Origin: Colwellia sp. MB3u-41
GTDB lineage: Bacteria > Pseudomonadota > Gammaproteobacteria > Enterobacterales > Alteromonadaceae
Reading direction: 5' to 3'
Length of the DNA stretch: 64,000 nt
Assembly: GCF_014076845.1 (NCBI RefSeq)
Contig: NZ_JACGUT010000058.1
Span: 1 to 64,000 of the forward strand
Under the pieces are notes generated by a model. That model made no database searches. It was not told where the DNA came from and saw only the letters and a program-made list of their open reading frames with translations. Every line of letters begins with the position of its first letter. Positions within the stretch are counted from its first letter, which is position 1. Shown here piece by piece: positions 49,241 through 57,740 of this stretch. The translations under genes and the position numbers were made by a program.

Positions 49241-51955
49241 TCACCAAGTTAACCACTTAAGTACAAAGCTGTTTTCTCGACGGACAAAATAACGTCTAAG
49301 TTCATCACCCAATATGATCAATATAGCGAATGGGACACTTAATAAAAGTTGCCATACCTCCAATGGTTGTGTCGCAAAAAACTCATTAGCAACAGGGTGA
49401 TAACTAATCAGTGCTAGCAAGCTTACTTCGCTTGCAATACCAAGTAATACCAGGCGATTACTCAGAAAACCAACGGTAAACAAACTTTGCCGACGTGTCC
49501 TGCATATAATCACATCTGCAATTTGGCAAATAATAATTGAGGCAAAAAAGGCAGTAACTGCGGTGCGATATAAAATATCGTTATTTGCTAACGCTTCTCC
49601 CCACTGCCAACCACCATTGAGCAACACCACAAAGAAACTAAAAAACCCAGCAAATGCTTGTAACATTCCAACAATGCCATAGCTCATAATCAACATATTT
49701 CGACTGAGTAATCTTTCGGCTCTAGGGCGTGGTCGCCTCTTCATCACATCACTCTCTGAGCGCTCTGTACCTAAGCCGAGTGCAGGTATAACATCGGTGC
49801 CCAAATCAATCGCCAAAATAAGCACAATTGTTAAGGCAAGTGGGAAGTCCAGCACCACATAAGCAATAAAGGGCAGAATTTCGGGGACATTACTGGTCAG
49901 AATGTAAGCAATAAACTTCTTAATATTTTCAAAAATAGTCCTACCTTCTTCTACCGCACTGACAATGGTTGCAAAATTATCATCCATTAACACCATATTA
50001 CTGGCTTCTTTGGCAACATCTGTTCCTGTTATACCCATGGCGACACCTATATCGGCATTTTTTAAGGCAGGAGCATCATTAACGCCATCTCCCGTGACGC
50101 AAACGACTTCTCCTTGTTGTTGTAGCGCATTGACTATCTGTAGCTTTTGTTCGGGACTGGTGCGCGCAAAAATAATTTCTGGTTTACTCAGTAATGTTGA
50201 TAGTTCGTTGGCAGACATTTGGCTTAATGCATCGCCAATAATAATGCAACCTTCCCCCTTAATTAAACCAATTTCACGGGCAATAGCATCAGCGGTAATA
50301 CCATAATCGCCCGTGATCATAATAAGTTTTATACCCGCATCGTGACAGCGTTTTATTGCATCGGGGACTTCAGGACGAGCGGGGTCTATCATGCCAACAA
50401 GACCAATAAAAACAAACTCAGTCTCATTGTTTAGCTCAGGTGTCGATATCGTTTTAGACGCGAATGCTAATACCCGCTCTCCACGTAACGCTAACTTTTT
50501 AAAGTTATTCAAAATGGTAAGGCGTGAACTATCGGTCAGTGGCTTAGACTCGCCACTGTCAAAATATAAACTGCATTTTGCTAAAACGGTTTCCGGCGCG
50601 CCTTTTAAAAGTACATGGTAATTTGATTGCTGATCAATTTTATTGATGGTGATCATTCGCTTAGTCACACTGTCAAAAGGTAGCTCACTAATCCTGTTAT
50701 CTCTTCGGTCTGTTTCTCTACCAAACAAGCCTTCAATATAACTTAATAAGGCCACTTCTGTGGGGTCGCCACTGTAACCAATGTTAACCATGTGGGCGTT
50801 ATTACACAGGGTCATTATTTCAAAGAGTTGATGATATCCAGCTTGCGTTAAGATGTTCCGATCTTGTGATGAAAATATCTGATTATTAAGTACAACACTA
50901 CTAACACTGATCTTATTTTGAGTAAGGGTACCCGTTTTATCAGTACAAATTACGGTAGTGCTGCCTAGCGTTTCGACACTCTCAAGGCTTTTAATTAACG
51001 CATTTTTCTTCGCCATGCGTTGACTCGCCATACTCAGTGATAATGTTACGGTGGGTAACAAGCCTTCAGGCACATTGGCGACAATAATACCGATAGCAAA
51101 AATTAAACTGGTAATTTGCCCTTTGCCCATAGCAACGCTGATTAAAAAGAAACTTATCCCCAGTACAATGGCGATCAATCCTATAATACGAATAAAATGA
51201 CGCAGTTCTTTACGGATGGGTGTTTCAGTTTGCTCTGTTTCCTTGGTTAGCTTAATCACTTGTCCAAATTGAGTATTCATCCCCGTTGCACAAATAACGG
51301 CTTTACCATTACCACTTTGAACGAGTGTTCCTGATAACACCATATTACGACTTTTAAGCAGGCTTTGATCAGACGGTTGAAGGTCTCGCAGTTGTGGTTC
51401 ACTCTCACCAGTTAAGCTACTCATATCAACCTTAAGTTGACTATGTTCAAGTAAACGTGCATCAGCACACACTCTATCGCCTTCATCCAACAACAAAATA
51501 TCTCCAACAACAACATCAACGGCTTTGATATTCACCGTTTTATTGTCGCGTAAGACATTAACCATTTGAGGCAACATATCTTGGAAGCTTTCCATAATAT
51601 GTTCATTGTGGCGTTCTTGAAGATAAGTAAAAGTGGCATTGAGAAAAACTACGCTTAGCAGGGCATAAGCAATGTAAATATTCCCTTGAGCGGGGTCAAT
51701 ATTTTCAGCTAGAAAAGCAAGTAAACTACCAATAAGTAATAGCACTGCAAAATAATTTTTAAACTGTAATAGAAACTTAATCATTTCAGATTTTGATTTT
51801 TTTACCACCAAAATATTAGCGCCGAATTGCGCACGACGTTGATTAACATCACCACTAGTTAAACCGTTCTCTCGGGCGCTAAGCTTTTCTAGTAGCTCAT
51901 CTAAAGGAATATTGTGGGCATTCACTAATAGCTCCTTAACCGTTTTTTGTTGCAT
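49241..51955 (-). CDS. P-type ATPase of Na,K-ATPase-like (P2C) type
   Basis: A cation pump of about 904 residues with ten helices. It has an N-terminal cation-ATPase domain, actuator loop SLTGESEP near 182, phosphorylation site CTDKTGTLTQN near 337 and GDGVNDAPAL. Ion-site positions follow animal Na,K-ATPase: helix 4 VPEGLLPTVTLSL, helix 5 TSNVPEILPF, helix 6 IDLGTDVIPA followed by ESDVMKRRPR, and helix 8 QIADVIICRTRRQS. The end, GDELRRYFVRRE, matches the YDEVRK-type tail of the eukaryotic alpha subunit. No beta subunit is present. Whether it moves Na+, K+, H+ or Ca2+ is undecided. The ATG at 51955 is preceded by AGGG at a long distance. Confidence 0.92.
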   Translation of the reverse strand: MQQKTVKELLVNAHNIPLDELLEKLSARENGLTSGDVNQRRAQFGANILVVKKSKSEMIKFLLQFKNYFAVLLLIGSLLAFLAENIDPAQGNIYIAYALLSVVFLNATFTYLQERHNEHIMESFQDMLPQMVNVLRDNKTVNIKAVDVVVGDILLLDEGDRVCADARLLEHSQLKVDMSSLTGESEPQLRDLQPSDQSLLKSRNMVLSGTLVQSGNGKAVICATGMNTQFGQVIKLTKETEQTETPIRKELRHFIRIIGLIAIVLGISFFLISVAMGKGQITSLIFAIGIIVANVPEGLLPTVTLSLSMASQRMAKKNALIKSLESVETLGSTTVICTDKTGTLTQNKISVSSVVLNNQIFSSQDRNILTQAGYHQLFEIMTLCNNAHMVNIGYSGDPTEVALLSYIEGLFGRETDRRDNRISELPFDSVTKRMITINKIDQQSNYHVLLKGAPETVLAKCSLYFDSGESKPLTDSSRLTILNNFKKLALRGERVLAFASKTISTPELNNETEFVFIGLVGMIDPARPEVPDAIKRCHDAGIKLIMITGDYGITADAIAREIGLIKGEGCIIIGDALSQMSANELSTLLSKPEIIFARTSPEQKLQIVNALQQQGEVVCVTGDGVNDAPALKNADIGVAMGITGTDVAKEASNMVLMDDNFATIVSAVEEGRTIFENIKKFIAYILTSNVPEILPFIAYVVLDFPLALTIVLILAIDLGTDVIPALGLGTERSESDVMKRRPRPRAERLLSRNMLIMSYGIVGMLQAFAGFFSFFVVLLNGGWQWGEALANNDILYRTAVTAFFASIIICQIADVIICRTRRQSLFTVGFLSNRLVLLGIASEVSLLALISYHPVANEFFATQPLEVWQLLLSVPFAILIILGDELRRYFVRRENSFVLKWLTW

Positions 51956-52350
51956 GATTAATAAAACCCTAGGCAAAATTGAAGTGAAATTGATTTTTAG
52001 TTTGTGTTATAGATGAGGGTGCTGGGATAGATAACATCAATGTTTGTCATGGCTAAACGTGCAGTCTCTCATCGCTAGCGATTCATCTACATGACTAAAT
52101 CAGAGAGTTAATACACGCGTTATGAATGATGAATAGGCATCTATAACGGCTCTGAAAATAGCAATAACATTCATGTTATAAGTTAGCACAACCGTAAATT
52201 CATGCCTTGAGTTTTGTCAGGCAATACGCTGGTAAGTTTCTGGTTCGAGCGGTAATATCGCTTTATGCTAACTTTTGGCTAGCGTTTACCCGGGAGCTAA
52301 AGCAATATATATGTCTGTCGCTTTCTGACTCAATGCCTTGTAAATAGGTA
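51956..52350. other. Spacer upstream of the P-type ATPase
   Basis: About 395 bases between the usp stop and the ATPase start, both on the minus strand. It contains the FNR-like motif at 52207-52220. No open frame with a ribosome site is seen. Confidence 0.5.
52207..52220. promoter_or_regulatory. FNR-type palindrome, variant (P-type ATPase)
   Basis: TTGAGTTTTGTCAG: left half close to the classical FNR TTGA, right half GTCAG as in the other copies. It sits in a longer GCCT/AGGC inverted repeat. Centred about 259 bases before the ATPase start. Confidence 0.4.
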
Positions 52351-52788
52351 TCATGGAACAAGTACAATGGGTATACCAACACGATGGGCAAGTTTATTTG
52401 CAACACTGCCCAATAAAGCATCGATAAAGGGTGAGCGACCTCTTCGTCCCACAAATAACATATTGGCATGCTCATGCTTAACTTTGTTGATCAATATTTC
52501 GGCGGGTTCACCCCAAGAAAGCTCACTATCAAGTTGAACGTTTAGGTGGTTATATTTTTTTAACAAAGGTTTAATGATGTTCTCTTCAATTCGAGCTTCT
52601 TCTTCCTCTCTCGTTATCATCGGTGGCCCAATGCCTTCATACATCATTGGCTGTAGCCCTATCCAATTTAGAACATAAATTAATTTGACACGGTCACCCG
52701 ATTTATCAGCAAGATTAATTGCACGTTCCACTGCTCTTTCAGAGTATTCACTGCCATCGATCCCTACTATGTATAGATGTTTAGTCAT
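52351..52788 (-). CDS. Single-domain universal stress protein
   Basis: A 145-residue UspA-type protein. YIVGIDGSEYSERAVERAI begins the nucleotide-binding fold. The ATP-binding loop near the C-terminus reads FVGRRGRSPFIDALLGSVANKL, the G-2x-G-9x-G(S/T) pattern of ATP-binding UspFG types, ending HRVGIPIVLVP. The ATG at 52788 has AGGTAA upstream; a longer frame would overlap the cytochrome c gene. It follows that gene by 43 bases and is probably in its operon. Confidence 0.92.
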   Translation of the reverse strand: MTKHLYIVGIDGSEYSERAVERAINLADKSGDRVKLIYVLNWIGLQPMMYEGIGPPMITREEEEARIEENIIKPLLKKYNHLNVQLDSELSWGEPAEILINKVKHEHANMLFVGRRGRSPFIDALLGSVANKLAHRVGIPIVLVP

Positions 52789-52831
52789 TTTTTTACCTGT
52801 CATATTATTGATGTTATCTGAAAATTTAAGT

Positions 52832-53287
52832 TTAATAACCGTAATATTCATACCTAGTCGAAGAGTAAGGTACTAATTCATAATGAGGTTGTAAAAAAAC
52901 GACTAAGTCAACCAACTCTGCAACCGTCATGACGTCATTGAAATTTTTCATTAAGGACTGACCATCCTTTTGAATTAACGTAAACGCATATCCCCTAGAA
53001 AAACGATGAGAAGGGTTAATAATAGCCGTCACAAGCTCCGCATAAGTTTTTACCTTAGTCGTTTTTCTTCCAATTTTAACTGATATATTGTCGGTATTCT
53101 TAATATCAGGTTGCTGCACGCCTTCTAAAACATGGCATGACAAACATTCATATTTCAACAATACCGCTTTACCTTTGGCAACGTCTCCTTGCGGTAAACT
53201 AAATCCTCTAGGAGAATCAGGGCCATTATCACAACTGACTATGGTGAAAATAAATAAAACAAAAATGCCGATAATTAACGTTTTCAT
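52832..53287 (-). CDS. Lipoprotein monohaem cytochrome c
   Basis: A 151-residue exported c-type cytochrome. The lipobox TIVSC places the lipidated cysteine at residue 19, so it is membrane-anchored in the periplasm. The haem motif is CLSCH (Cys48, Cys51, His52). The probable Met ligand is in SLMKNFNDVMTVAEL, typical of class I cytochromes with NFND-MT-EL. The C-terminus is unusually tyrosine-rich (YSSTRYEYYGY). Its redox partner is not obvious: no oxidase or sulfur-oxidation genes are beside it. AGG is close to the ATG. Confidence 0.88.
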   Translation of the reverse strand: MKTLIIGIFVLFIFTIVSCDNGPDSPRGFSLPQGDVAKGKAVLLKYECLSCHVLEGVQQPDIKNTDNISVKIGRKTTKVKTYAELVTAIINPSHRFSRGYAFTLIQKDGQSLMKNFNDVMTVAELVDLVVFLQPHYELVPYSSTRYEYYGY

Positions 53288-53425
53288 AAATACCTCATTA
53301 TAATTGCTTGGGCTAGATGAATTTACCGTCCATATAGCGGCTGAACACTAACCTCATTACGTTTAACATGAAATAATGGAATACAAAGCATTCGTTGTAG
53401 ACTACGCCAAAAAACTTGAGTGACA

Positions 53426-53439
53426 CTGATATAGATCAG
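53426..53439. promoter_or_regulatory. FNR-type palindrome (cytochrome c-usp operon)
   Basis: CTGATATAGATCAG, perfect arms CTGAT/ATCAG, extended to ACTGAT/ATCAGT. Centred about 145 bases before the cytochrome c start. Confidence 0.65.
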
Positions 53440-53493
53440 TTTTTAATATAAAGTTCTTTTATCGAATGAACACGTTGTATTTGGAAATAAAGG

Positions 53494-54735
53494 TCAACTC
53501 AACCACGATGGACGAAACAACATAACAAGTCCTAAGATGAACATGACGCTACCACTTATTAATTTTAAGCGTTGGCCTGCCTCAATAGATAGTTTTTGGC
53601 TACTTAACGCAATAACCGCAATGGAAACAGCTAGGGTATCGTCCAATATATAACCCAAAATATAGAGACCAATATAGCCGTAATACATCGGCATCGATAA
53701 CTCTTGTTGAGTCAAAATTGCCGTATACAACGCCGGAAATCCTGCCGTACACAATAATTCAATGAAATTGACAACAATCGCTAAAACAATGACTCCCAAT
53801 AACGAAAGCCATAAAGCATGAGCATTGATGATTTTTCTCATTTGCGAATATAGGCCCGGCTTTGCGGTTTGGGGAATAGAGAGTGAAAATTTTATTCTTT
53901 GACTGAAAAAATCTCTGATATTTAAACTAGCCATCAATAACGCCAGCCCTCCCAACATTCTCACCACTGTTGTTGATAGACCAATATACATAAAAAGGTT
54001 TAGCCAAGCCGCTATAAACGCATAGTAAACCAGACCACTAACGACCACAAAAGTACCCGCGATAATGGCCATTTTCTTTCGGTCGCGTAAATGAACTAAG
54101 AGCGAGAGTAAAAATAGTAAAACCCACATAGCGCAGGGATTAAAACCATCAAGCAAGCCAATAACGAAGGTAAATACGGGTAAGCCAAAACGATCAACAC
54201 TTATATTCCCTAGCACTTGAGAATCAATACTCTGTTGTGGTTGCTGTATGACTGTTTTTATTTGTGATGATCCTTCCCGACTCAAGAGTGCCACTAATTC
54301 TGGACCCGTATCTTCAGCGCTATGAAAACCAACATGAATTTTATCGCCAAAAATAAATGTTGGCACGCCAGGTGGCCATACGCCCGCTTTTTTTGAACGT
54401 GAGATAAGCGCTTCCCTTGCAACGCTATTATTGTCAATTGAATGGATCACTATACGTAAATGCGGATAATGGTTTACTAAAATAGGTAAGAATTTTTTTG
54501 CCTCTGCACAATGCGGGCAGCCCTCGCGAACGAACACTTCAAGAAAAGGCTTTTCAACAACATTTGTTTGATTTTCTATCGCATAGGCTGTGGGTATAGT
54601 AAAAAATAAAAAGGCAAATAATAAGTAACATTTAATAAATAAAAACACTAATAATAGAGTTGAATAGCCAGTTTTTCTCGTATCTAGCGAGCTAGTATCT
54701 TTCTTAAAAAATTGGACATTACGTGCTTTTTTCAA
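53494..54735 (-). CDS. Thioredoxin-like / CcdA-like membrane fusion protein
   Basis: A 413-residue protein I call by domains. A leader helix (26-48) is followed by a periplasmic glutaredoxin/thioredoxin-like domain with redox pair Cys73-Pro-His-Cys76 (VREGCPHCAEAKKFL) and the cis-Pro segment WPPGVPTFIFG. Then comes a six-helix membrane domain (about 180-410) like CcdA/DsbD, with cysteines in FNPCAMWVLLF and IELLCTAGFPA at the usual positions in helices 1 and 4. It should pass electrons from the cytosol to a periplasmic thiol target, perhaps the adjacent cytochrome c. The only start is a TTG at 54735 with AAGG ten bases upstream, so the N-terminus is uncertain. Confidence 0.85.
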   Translation of the reverse strand: MKKARNVQFFKKDTSSLDTRKTGYSTLLLVFLFIKCYLLFAFLFFTIPTAYAIENQTNVVEKPFLEVFVREGCPHCAEAKKFLPILVNHYPHLRIVIHSIDNNSVAREALISRSKKAGVWPPGVPTFIFGDKIHVGFHSAEDTGPELVALLSREGSSQIKTVIQQPQQSIDSQVLGNISVDRFGLPVFTFVIGLLDGFNPCAMWVLLFLLSLLVHLRDRKKMAIIAGTFVVVSGLVYYAFIAAWLNLFMYIGLSTTVVRMLGGLALLMASLNIRDFFSQRIKFSLSIPQTAKPGLYSQMRKIINAHALWLSLLGVIVLAIVVNFIELLCTAGFPALYTAILTQQELSMPMYYGYIGLYILGYILDDTLAVSIAVIALSSQKLSIEAGQRLKLISGSVMFILGLVMLFRPSWLS

Positions 54736-54797
54736 CGTTAATAAACCTTATAGATATCATTGATAACACCCCAGTCAAATAGGTTGTTCATTCCTTT

Positions 54798-55472
54798 TTA
54801 TAATGATAAACAAGTGAAATTTACCAACGTTAAAGGACTAAACCCAAAACTCAATGGGTTCGTTTTTACTATCGTTTTCAAAATGTCACTGCGCGTTATG
54901 ATCCCCAGCAAATCGCCTAAATCGTTTGTTATCGGCATTGCACCTAAATATTGACTAAGCATGACTTGGCAAATTTCTCGAATATTCGTTTTTGGTGAAG
55001 CGGTAACAATCCAGTTATTCATCAACGCTTTAATTGGGTTTTTGGCTTGATTTCCTGTTTTATGAAGAACAGCGTGAGCTAACATATCACGGTCGGAAAC
55101 AATGCCAATCAACCATTTATATTCACTTAATATCGGAAAATGATGAAATTTATGCAACTGAAACTTATTCCATGCCTCATCATAAAGCGTTTTTTCTGAT
55201 AAAGACGCCACTGGGTGCGACATTATTTCTTCAGCAAAAAGGACTAATCTGCGCTTGTCCTTGGTATTGTCTTGATACGTTAAATTAATAACGTTTACAT
55301 GTTTATCGGACGGAGCAGAATTATCCGTTAATTCTTGATAAATATTCTTTTTCTCATCCGAAAGTTTTTTCATTCTAGCAAACGCTGATAATGGTTCTAC
55401 TTCTTTTTTGATCCTTAAACGGTCATCTCTGACAGGAACCGGTAACCCCATGCTATAAATCCAATAAGTCAT
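54798..55472 (-). CDS. Tandem CBS-domain protein
   Basis: A 224-residue soluble protein with a charged tail (residues 1-85) and two CBS motifs (about 88-140, AEEIMSHPVASLSEKTLYDEAW, and 160-212, IKALMNNWIVTASPKTNIREIC ... DLLGIITRSDIL). Like the CBS protein at 13209 it has a short linear extension before the pair and no effector domain, so it is probably an adenylate-binding energy sensor. No strong ribosome site; ATG 55472 and GTG 55478 are both possible. Confidence 0.88.
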   Translation of the reverse strand: MTYWIYSMGLPVPVRDDRLRIKKEVEPLSAFARMKKLSDEKKNIYQELTDNSAPSDKHVNVINLTYQDNTKDKRRLVLFAEEIMSHPVASLSEKTLYDEAWNKFQLHKFHHFPILSEYKWLIGIVSDRDMLAHAVLHKTGNQAKNPIKALMNNWIVTASPKTNIREICQVMLSQYLGAMPITNDLGDLLGIITRSDILKTIVKTNPLSFGFSPLTLVNFTCLSL

Positions 55473-55538
55473 AATCACGCTTCGATGAGTATTTCAAATA
55501 GTGAGCGTTGATGATGTTGTGATCTTCGCTAATTTACA

Positions 55539-55552
55539 CTGATCTAAATCAG
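55539..55552. promoter_or_regulatory. FNR-type palindrome (CBS / HhH divergent genes)
   Basis: CTGATCTAAATCAG, perfect arms CTGAT/ATCAG, extended to ACTGAT/ATCAGT. It lies about 73 bases from the CBS start and about 68 bases from the HhH start, well placed to serve both. Confidence 0.65.
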
Positions 55553-55612
55553 TGCACGGTTATTATTTTCTTATATAGTAAATGTCATTTATATTAATAT
55601 GGAGAGATTTTG

Positions 55613-56493
55613 ATGACAGCCTTTAATAAAAAAGTTGCTCAAAACCTTCGTAAGATAGCGGCGTTGCTCAAAGAACAAGACGCTAATTATTTTCGCTGTC
55701 AAGCCTATTTGCATGCCGCTCAAACAATAGAAAATTTACCACGAGACCTTAGAGTATTATTCGAAGAACAAGGTATCCAAGGACTTATTCATCTTCCCAC
55801 TATCGGTACCGGTATCGCTCATTTGATTTACGAGCATATAAGCACGGGTCGAATGTCAAAACTAGAAAACTTGCAAGGATCATCAGATCCTGTCTCTTTA
55901 TATCAGGTGATCCCAACAGTTGGCAGAGAATTGGCTCAAAGAATTCATGACAAACTTCATGTTAATACACTAGAAGAACTGGAAAGTGCCGTTCACACAG
56001 GCCAACTAAACCAGGTTGAAGATTTAGGAAAAAAACGCCAACAAGCAATAACTGACTGGCTTTCTAATATTTTTAATGAGCGAAATAAAAATCTCAGCGG
56101 CTATACCAGTAGATTCGATGAAAAAAAAAATTGGCCCGAGTGTTTCTCTGTTACTAAAAATTGATGCCCAATACCGCACTAAAGCTCAAGCAAAAAAATG
56201 ACCTCTTATTGCGCCTAAACGATTTAATTTAGAAAATAAAGCATGGCTGCCTATTTTGCATGTAACACAGGAAAAGTGGCATTTTACTGCTATTTATTCA
56301 AATACCGAACGTGCGCATAAATTAGACAAAGTTTTTGATTGGGTGGTTATTTTTTTTCTATGATAATCACCATCAATAAGGCCATCATACCGTTGTAACT
56401 AAGACCCATGGTAATAACATAGGGAAACGCGTAGTCAGGGGTAGAGAGTATGAATGTCGAATATTTTACGAAACATCAAAGCAGGCTGTATAA
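55613..56493 (+). pseudogene. HhH / PolX-N-terminal-like protein, broken in four places
   Basis: The first 183 residues resemble the N-terminal half of family X DNA polymerase: QDANYFRCQAYLHAAQTIENL, LPTIGTGIAHLIYEHIS and helix-hairpin-helix VIPTVGRELAQRIHDKL. The original reading continues beyond the first stop. After one extra A in the A10 run near 56120 the next frame reads PSVSLLLKIDAQYRTKAQ, is stopped by a TGA (a Leu is expected), then PKRFNLENKAWLPILHV. After one extra T in the T8 run at 56350-56357 it reads YDNHHQ, a TAA, then TVVTKTHGN and GKRVVRGREYEC, ending at 56493. The full protein would be about 290 residues, as in homologues I know from alphaproteobacteria. GGAGAG precedes the ATG at 55613. 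The HhH part alone could still be made. Confidence 0.75.
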
Positions 56494-56614
56494 ACAAAAC
56501 CATTAATATTTTTGGCACTTTATCCAAAAAATAAACGTTCGACTGATCTTGCTCAAGTGATCAATTACATCATTTAGTTTAATACCGGCAAACTATCATT
56601 AAGGAAATAAGTAA

Positions 56615-56950
56615 ATGACAAAATATGAGATAGAACCTTTCAATTGGCAATATTTGCTAAATCAGCTTTCAATAGAATTAGAGAACAAAACAATTCACGT
56701 GGAAATAATAGGAGAAAGTATCGGAGATCTATTTAAAGCCCGAGACATGACCTTAATAGAGCTGATTTATGACAATAAAAAAGATACAGTTAAAATTGTG
56801 TGTGACCACCTGGTTCACTTGATAAAGTCACCATTAACTATTTCTTTTCAACAAGACCAAGGTGTTATGAATGCAATCGAAATTCTTGATGATCATGTTA
56901 AAAAGAATGTTGTTAAATTTAAAGACCCGTTTTTAGTCCCGCGCCCGTAA
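56615..56950 (+). CDS. DUF5335-family protein
   Basis: A 111-residue soluble protein. The pattern FNWQYLLNQLSIELENKTIHVEI, then GDLFKARDMTLIELIYD, KIVCDHLVHLIKSP and the ending MNAIEILDD...VVKFKDP matches the DUF5335 family, whose members occur near stress and low-oxygen genes but have no known function. AAGGAAATAA precedes the ATG. It is convergent with the next gene across a hairpin. Confidence 0.75.
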   Translation: MTKYEIEPFNWQYLLNQLSIELENKTIHVEIIGESIGDLFKARDMTLIELIYDNKKDTVKIVCDHLVHLIKSPLTISFQQDQGVMNAIEILDDHVKKNVVKFKDPFLVPRP

Positions 56951-57009
56951 TACATCAATAATTAGGTTGATTTATTTACTTTCACCTTACGCAAAGCAAA
57001 TTTTATATA

Positions 57010-57034
57010 TTGATCAACTTTGTGTGTTGATCAA
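57010..57034. terminator. Hairpin between convergent genes
   Basis: Arms TTGATCAAC (57010-57018) and GTTGATCAA (57026-57034), 7-base loop, lying between the stops at 56950 (plus) and 57044 (minus). No strong T tail on either side, so termination is inferred from its place. Each arm contains the self-complementary TTGATCAA. Confidence 0.5.
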
Positions 57035-57043
57035 CATAGTATA

Positions 57044-57391
57044 CTAATATCGCACATGTTCTAAATGAAGCTTATTTTGATAGGAGTCTCTTCTATGATC
57101 CTCAAACAAAGAGATGAAAACCGCCTTTTTTCTATTAAGCAAGTTTGTCGCTTCAACAGAAAAACAACTTCCTACAACAACCAATTGAGGATCAGACGAT
57201 TCCCCAAGACTCTTTAATGATTTTTCTACCAGGCCACTTTTCACTACATTTCGTTTGTCATGCGGGAAGATAATCAAAGAACAGGTATCTAGCAGTTGCG
57301 ATTCGCAGGTAACAGCAAGATCTTTATATTTAGTGGGTACTCTTTCTTTAACCAAGTTAGAGGGTAAGTTTCTCAATATACGAAATTTCAT
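57044..57391 (-). CDS. Small hypothetical protein with FNR-type site upstream
   Basis: A 115-residue protein I do not recognise. The N-terminus is basic (RILRNLPSNLVKERVPTKYK). The core alternates beta strands with helices (SLIIFPHDKR, PQLVVVGSCFSVEATNLLN, AVFISLFEDHRRD), which suggests a small Rossmann-like fold distantly reminiscent of Usp, though the nucleotide loop is missing. GGAG stands five bases before the ATG. A palindrome identical to that at 47534 is found upstream, so it probably belongs to the same regulon. Confidence 0.7.
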   Translation of the reverse strand: MKFRILRNLPSNLVKERVPTKYKDLAVTCESQLLDTCSLIIFPHDKRNVVKSGLVEKSLKSLGESSDPQLVVVGSCFSVEATNLLNRKKAVFISLFEDHRRDSYQNKLHLEHVRY

Positions 57392-57740
57392 AAGTGCTCC
57401 ATAGCTTTGTTAAAATTAAAATAAATAAACGTCTTATTTTTTAACCGATTAAAATGAAGTAACATCAACAATTGATGAGACACACGCAAAACTTACCAAA
57501 ACACTTTTGATCATGAACTGATTAATGTCAGTAAGTGCACAGTTCATATCAAAATAGCTAATACATAAGTAAAATAATATCTAAACTGACGAGTAAAAAT
57601 CAACAGCAAGCGGGCTGAGCTGGTTTCAGATGAAACATTCAGCCATGTTACTCAAAGGCCTGTTGCTATGTTAAGTTCTTTGGGTAAATAGAAGCCTTTT
57701 ATCATCCCTAAATTTTTTAATGTGGTGTAGGCCAAAAAAC
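57392..57740. other. Spacer between focA and the small hypothetical gene
   Basis: 350 bases with the palindrome at 57518-57531. On the plus strand a short open stretch ending TAG at 57689-57691 reads RAELVSDETFSHVTQRPVAM, which looks like the tail of a decayed coding sequence. I cannot assign it. Confidence 0.45.
57518..57531. promoter_or_regulatory. FNR-type palindrome (57.5 kb)
   Basis: CTGATTAATGTCAG, the same 14 bases as at 47534, including the flanking A and T. Centred about 133 bases before the gene starting at 57391. Confidence 0.65.

Noticed and set aside
57601-57691. C-terminal remnant of a coding sequence upstream of focA
   Set aside because: About 30 open codons look protein-like but are too few to assign to a family; noted only in the spacer entry.
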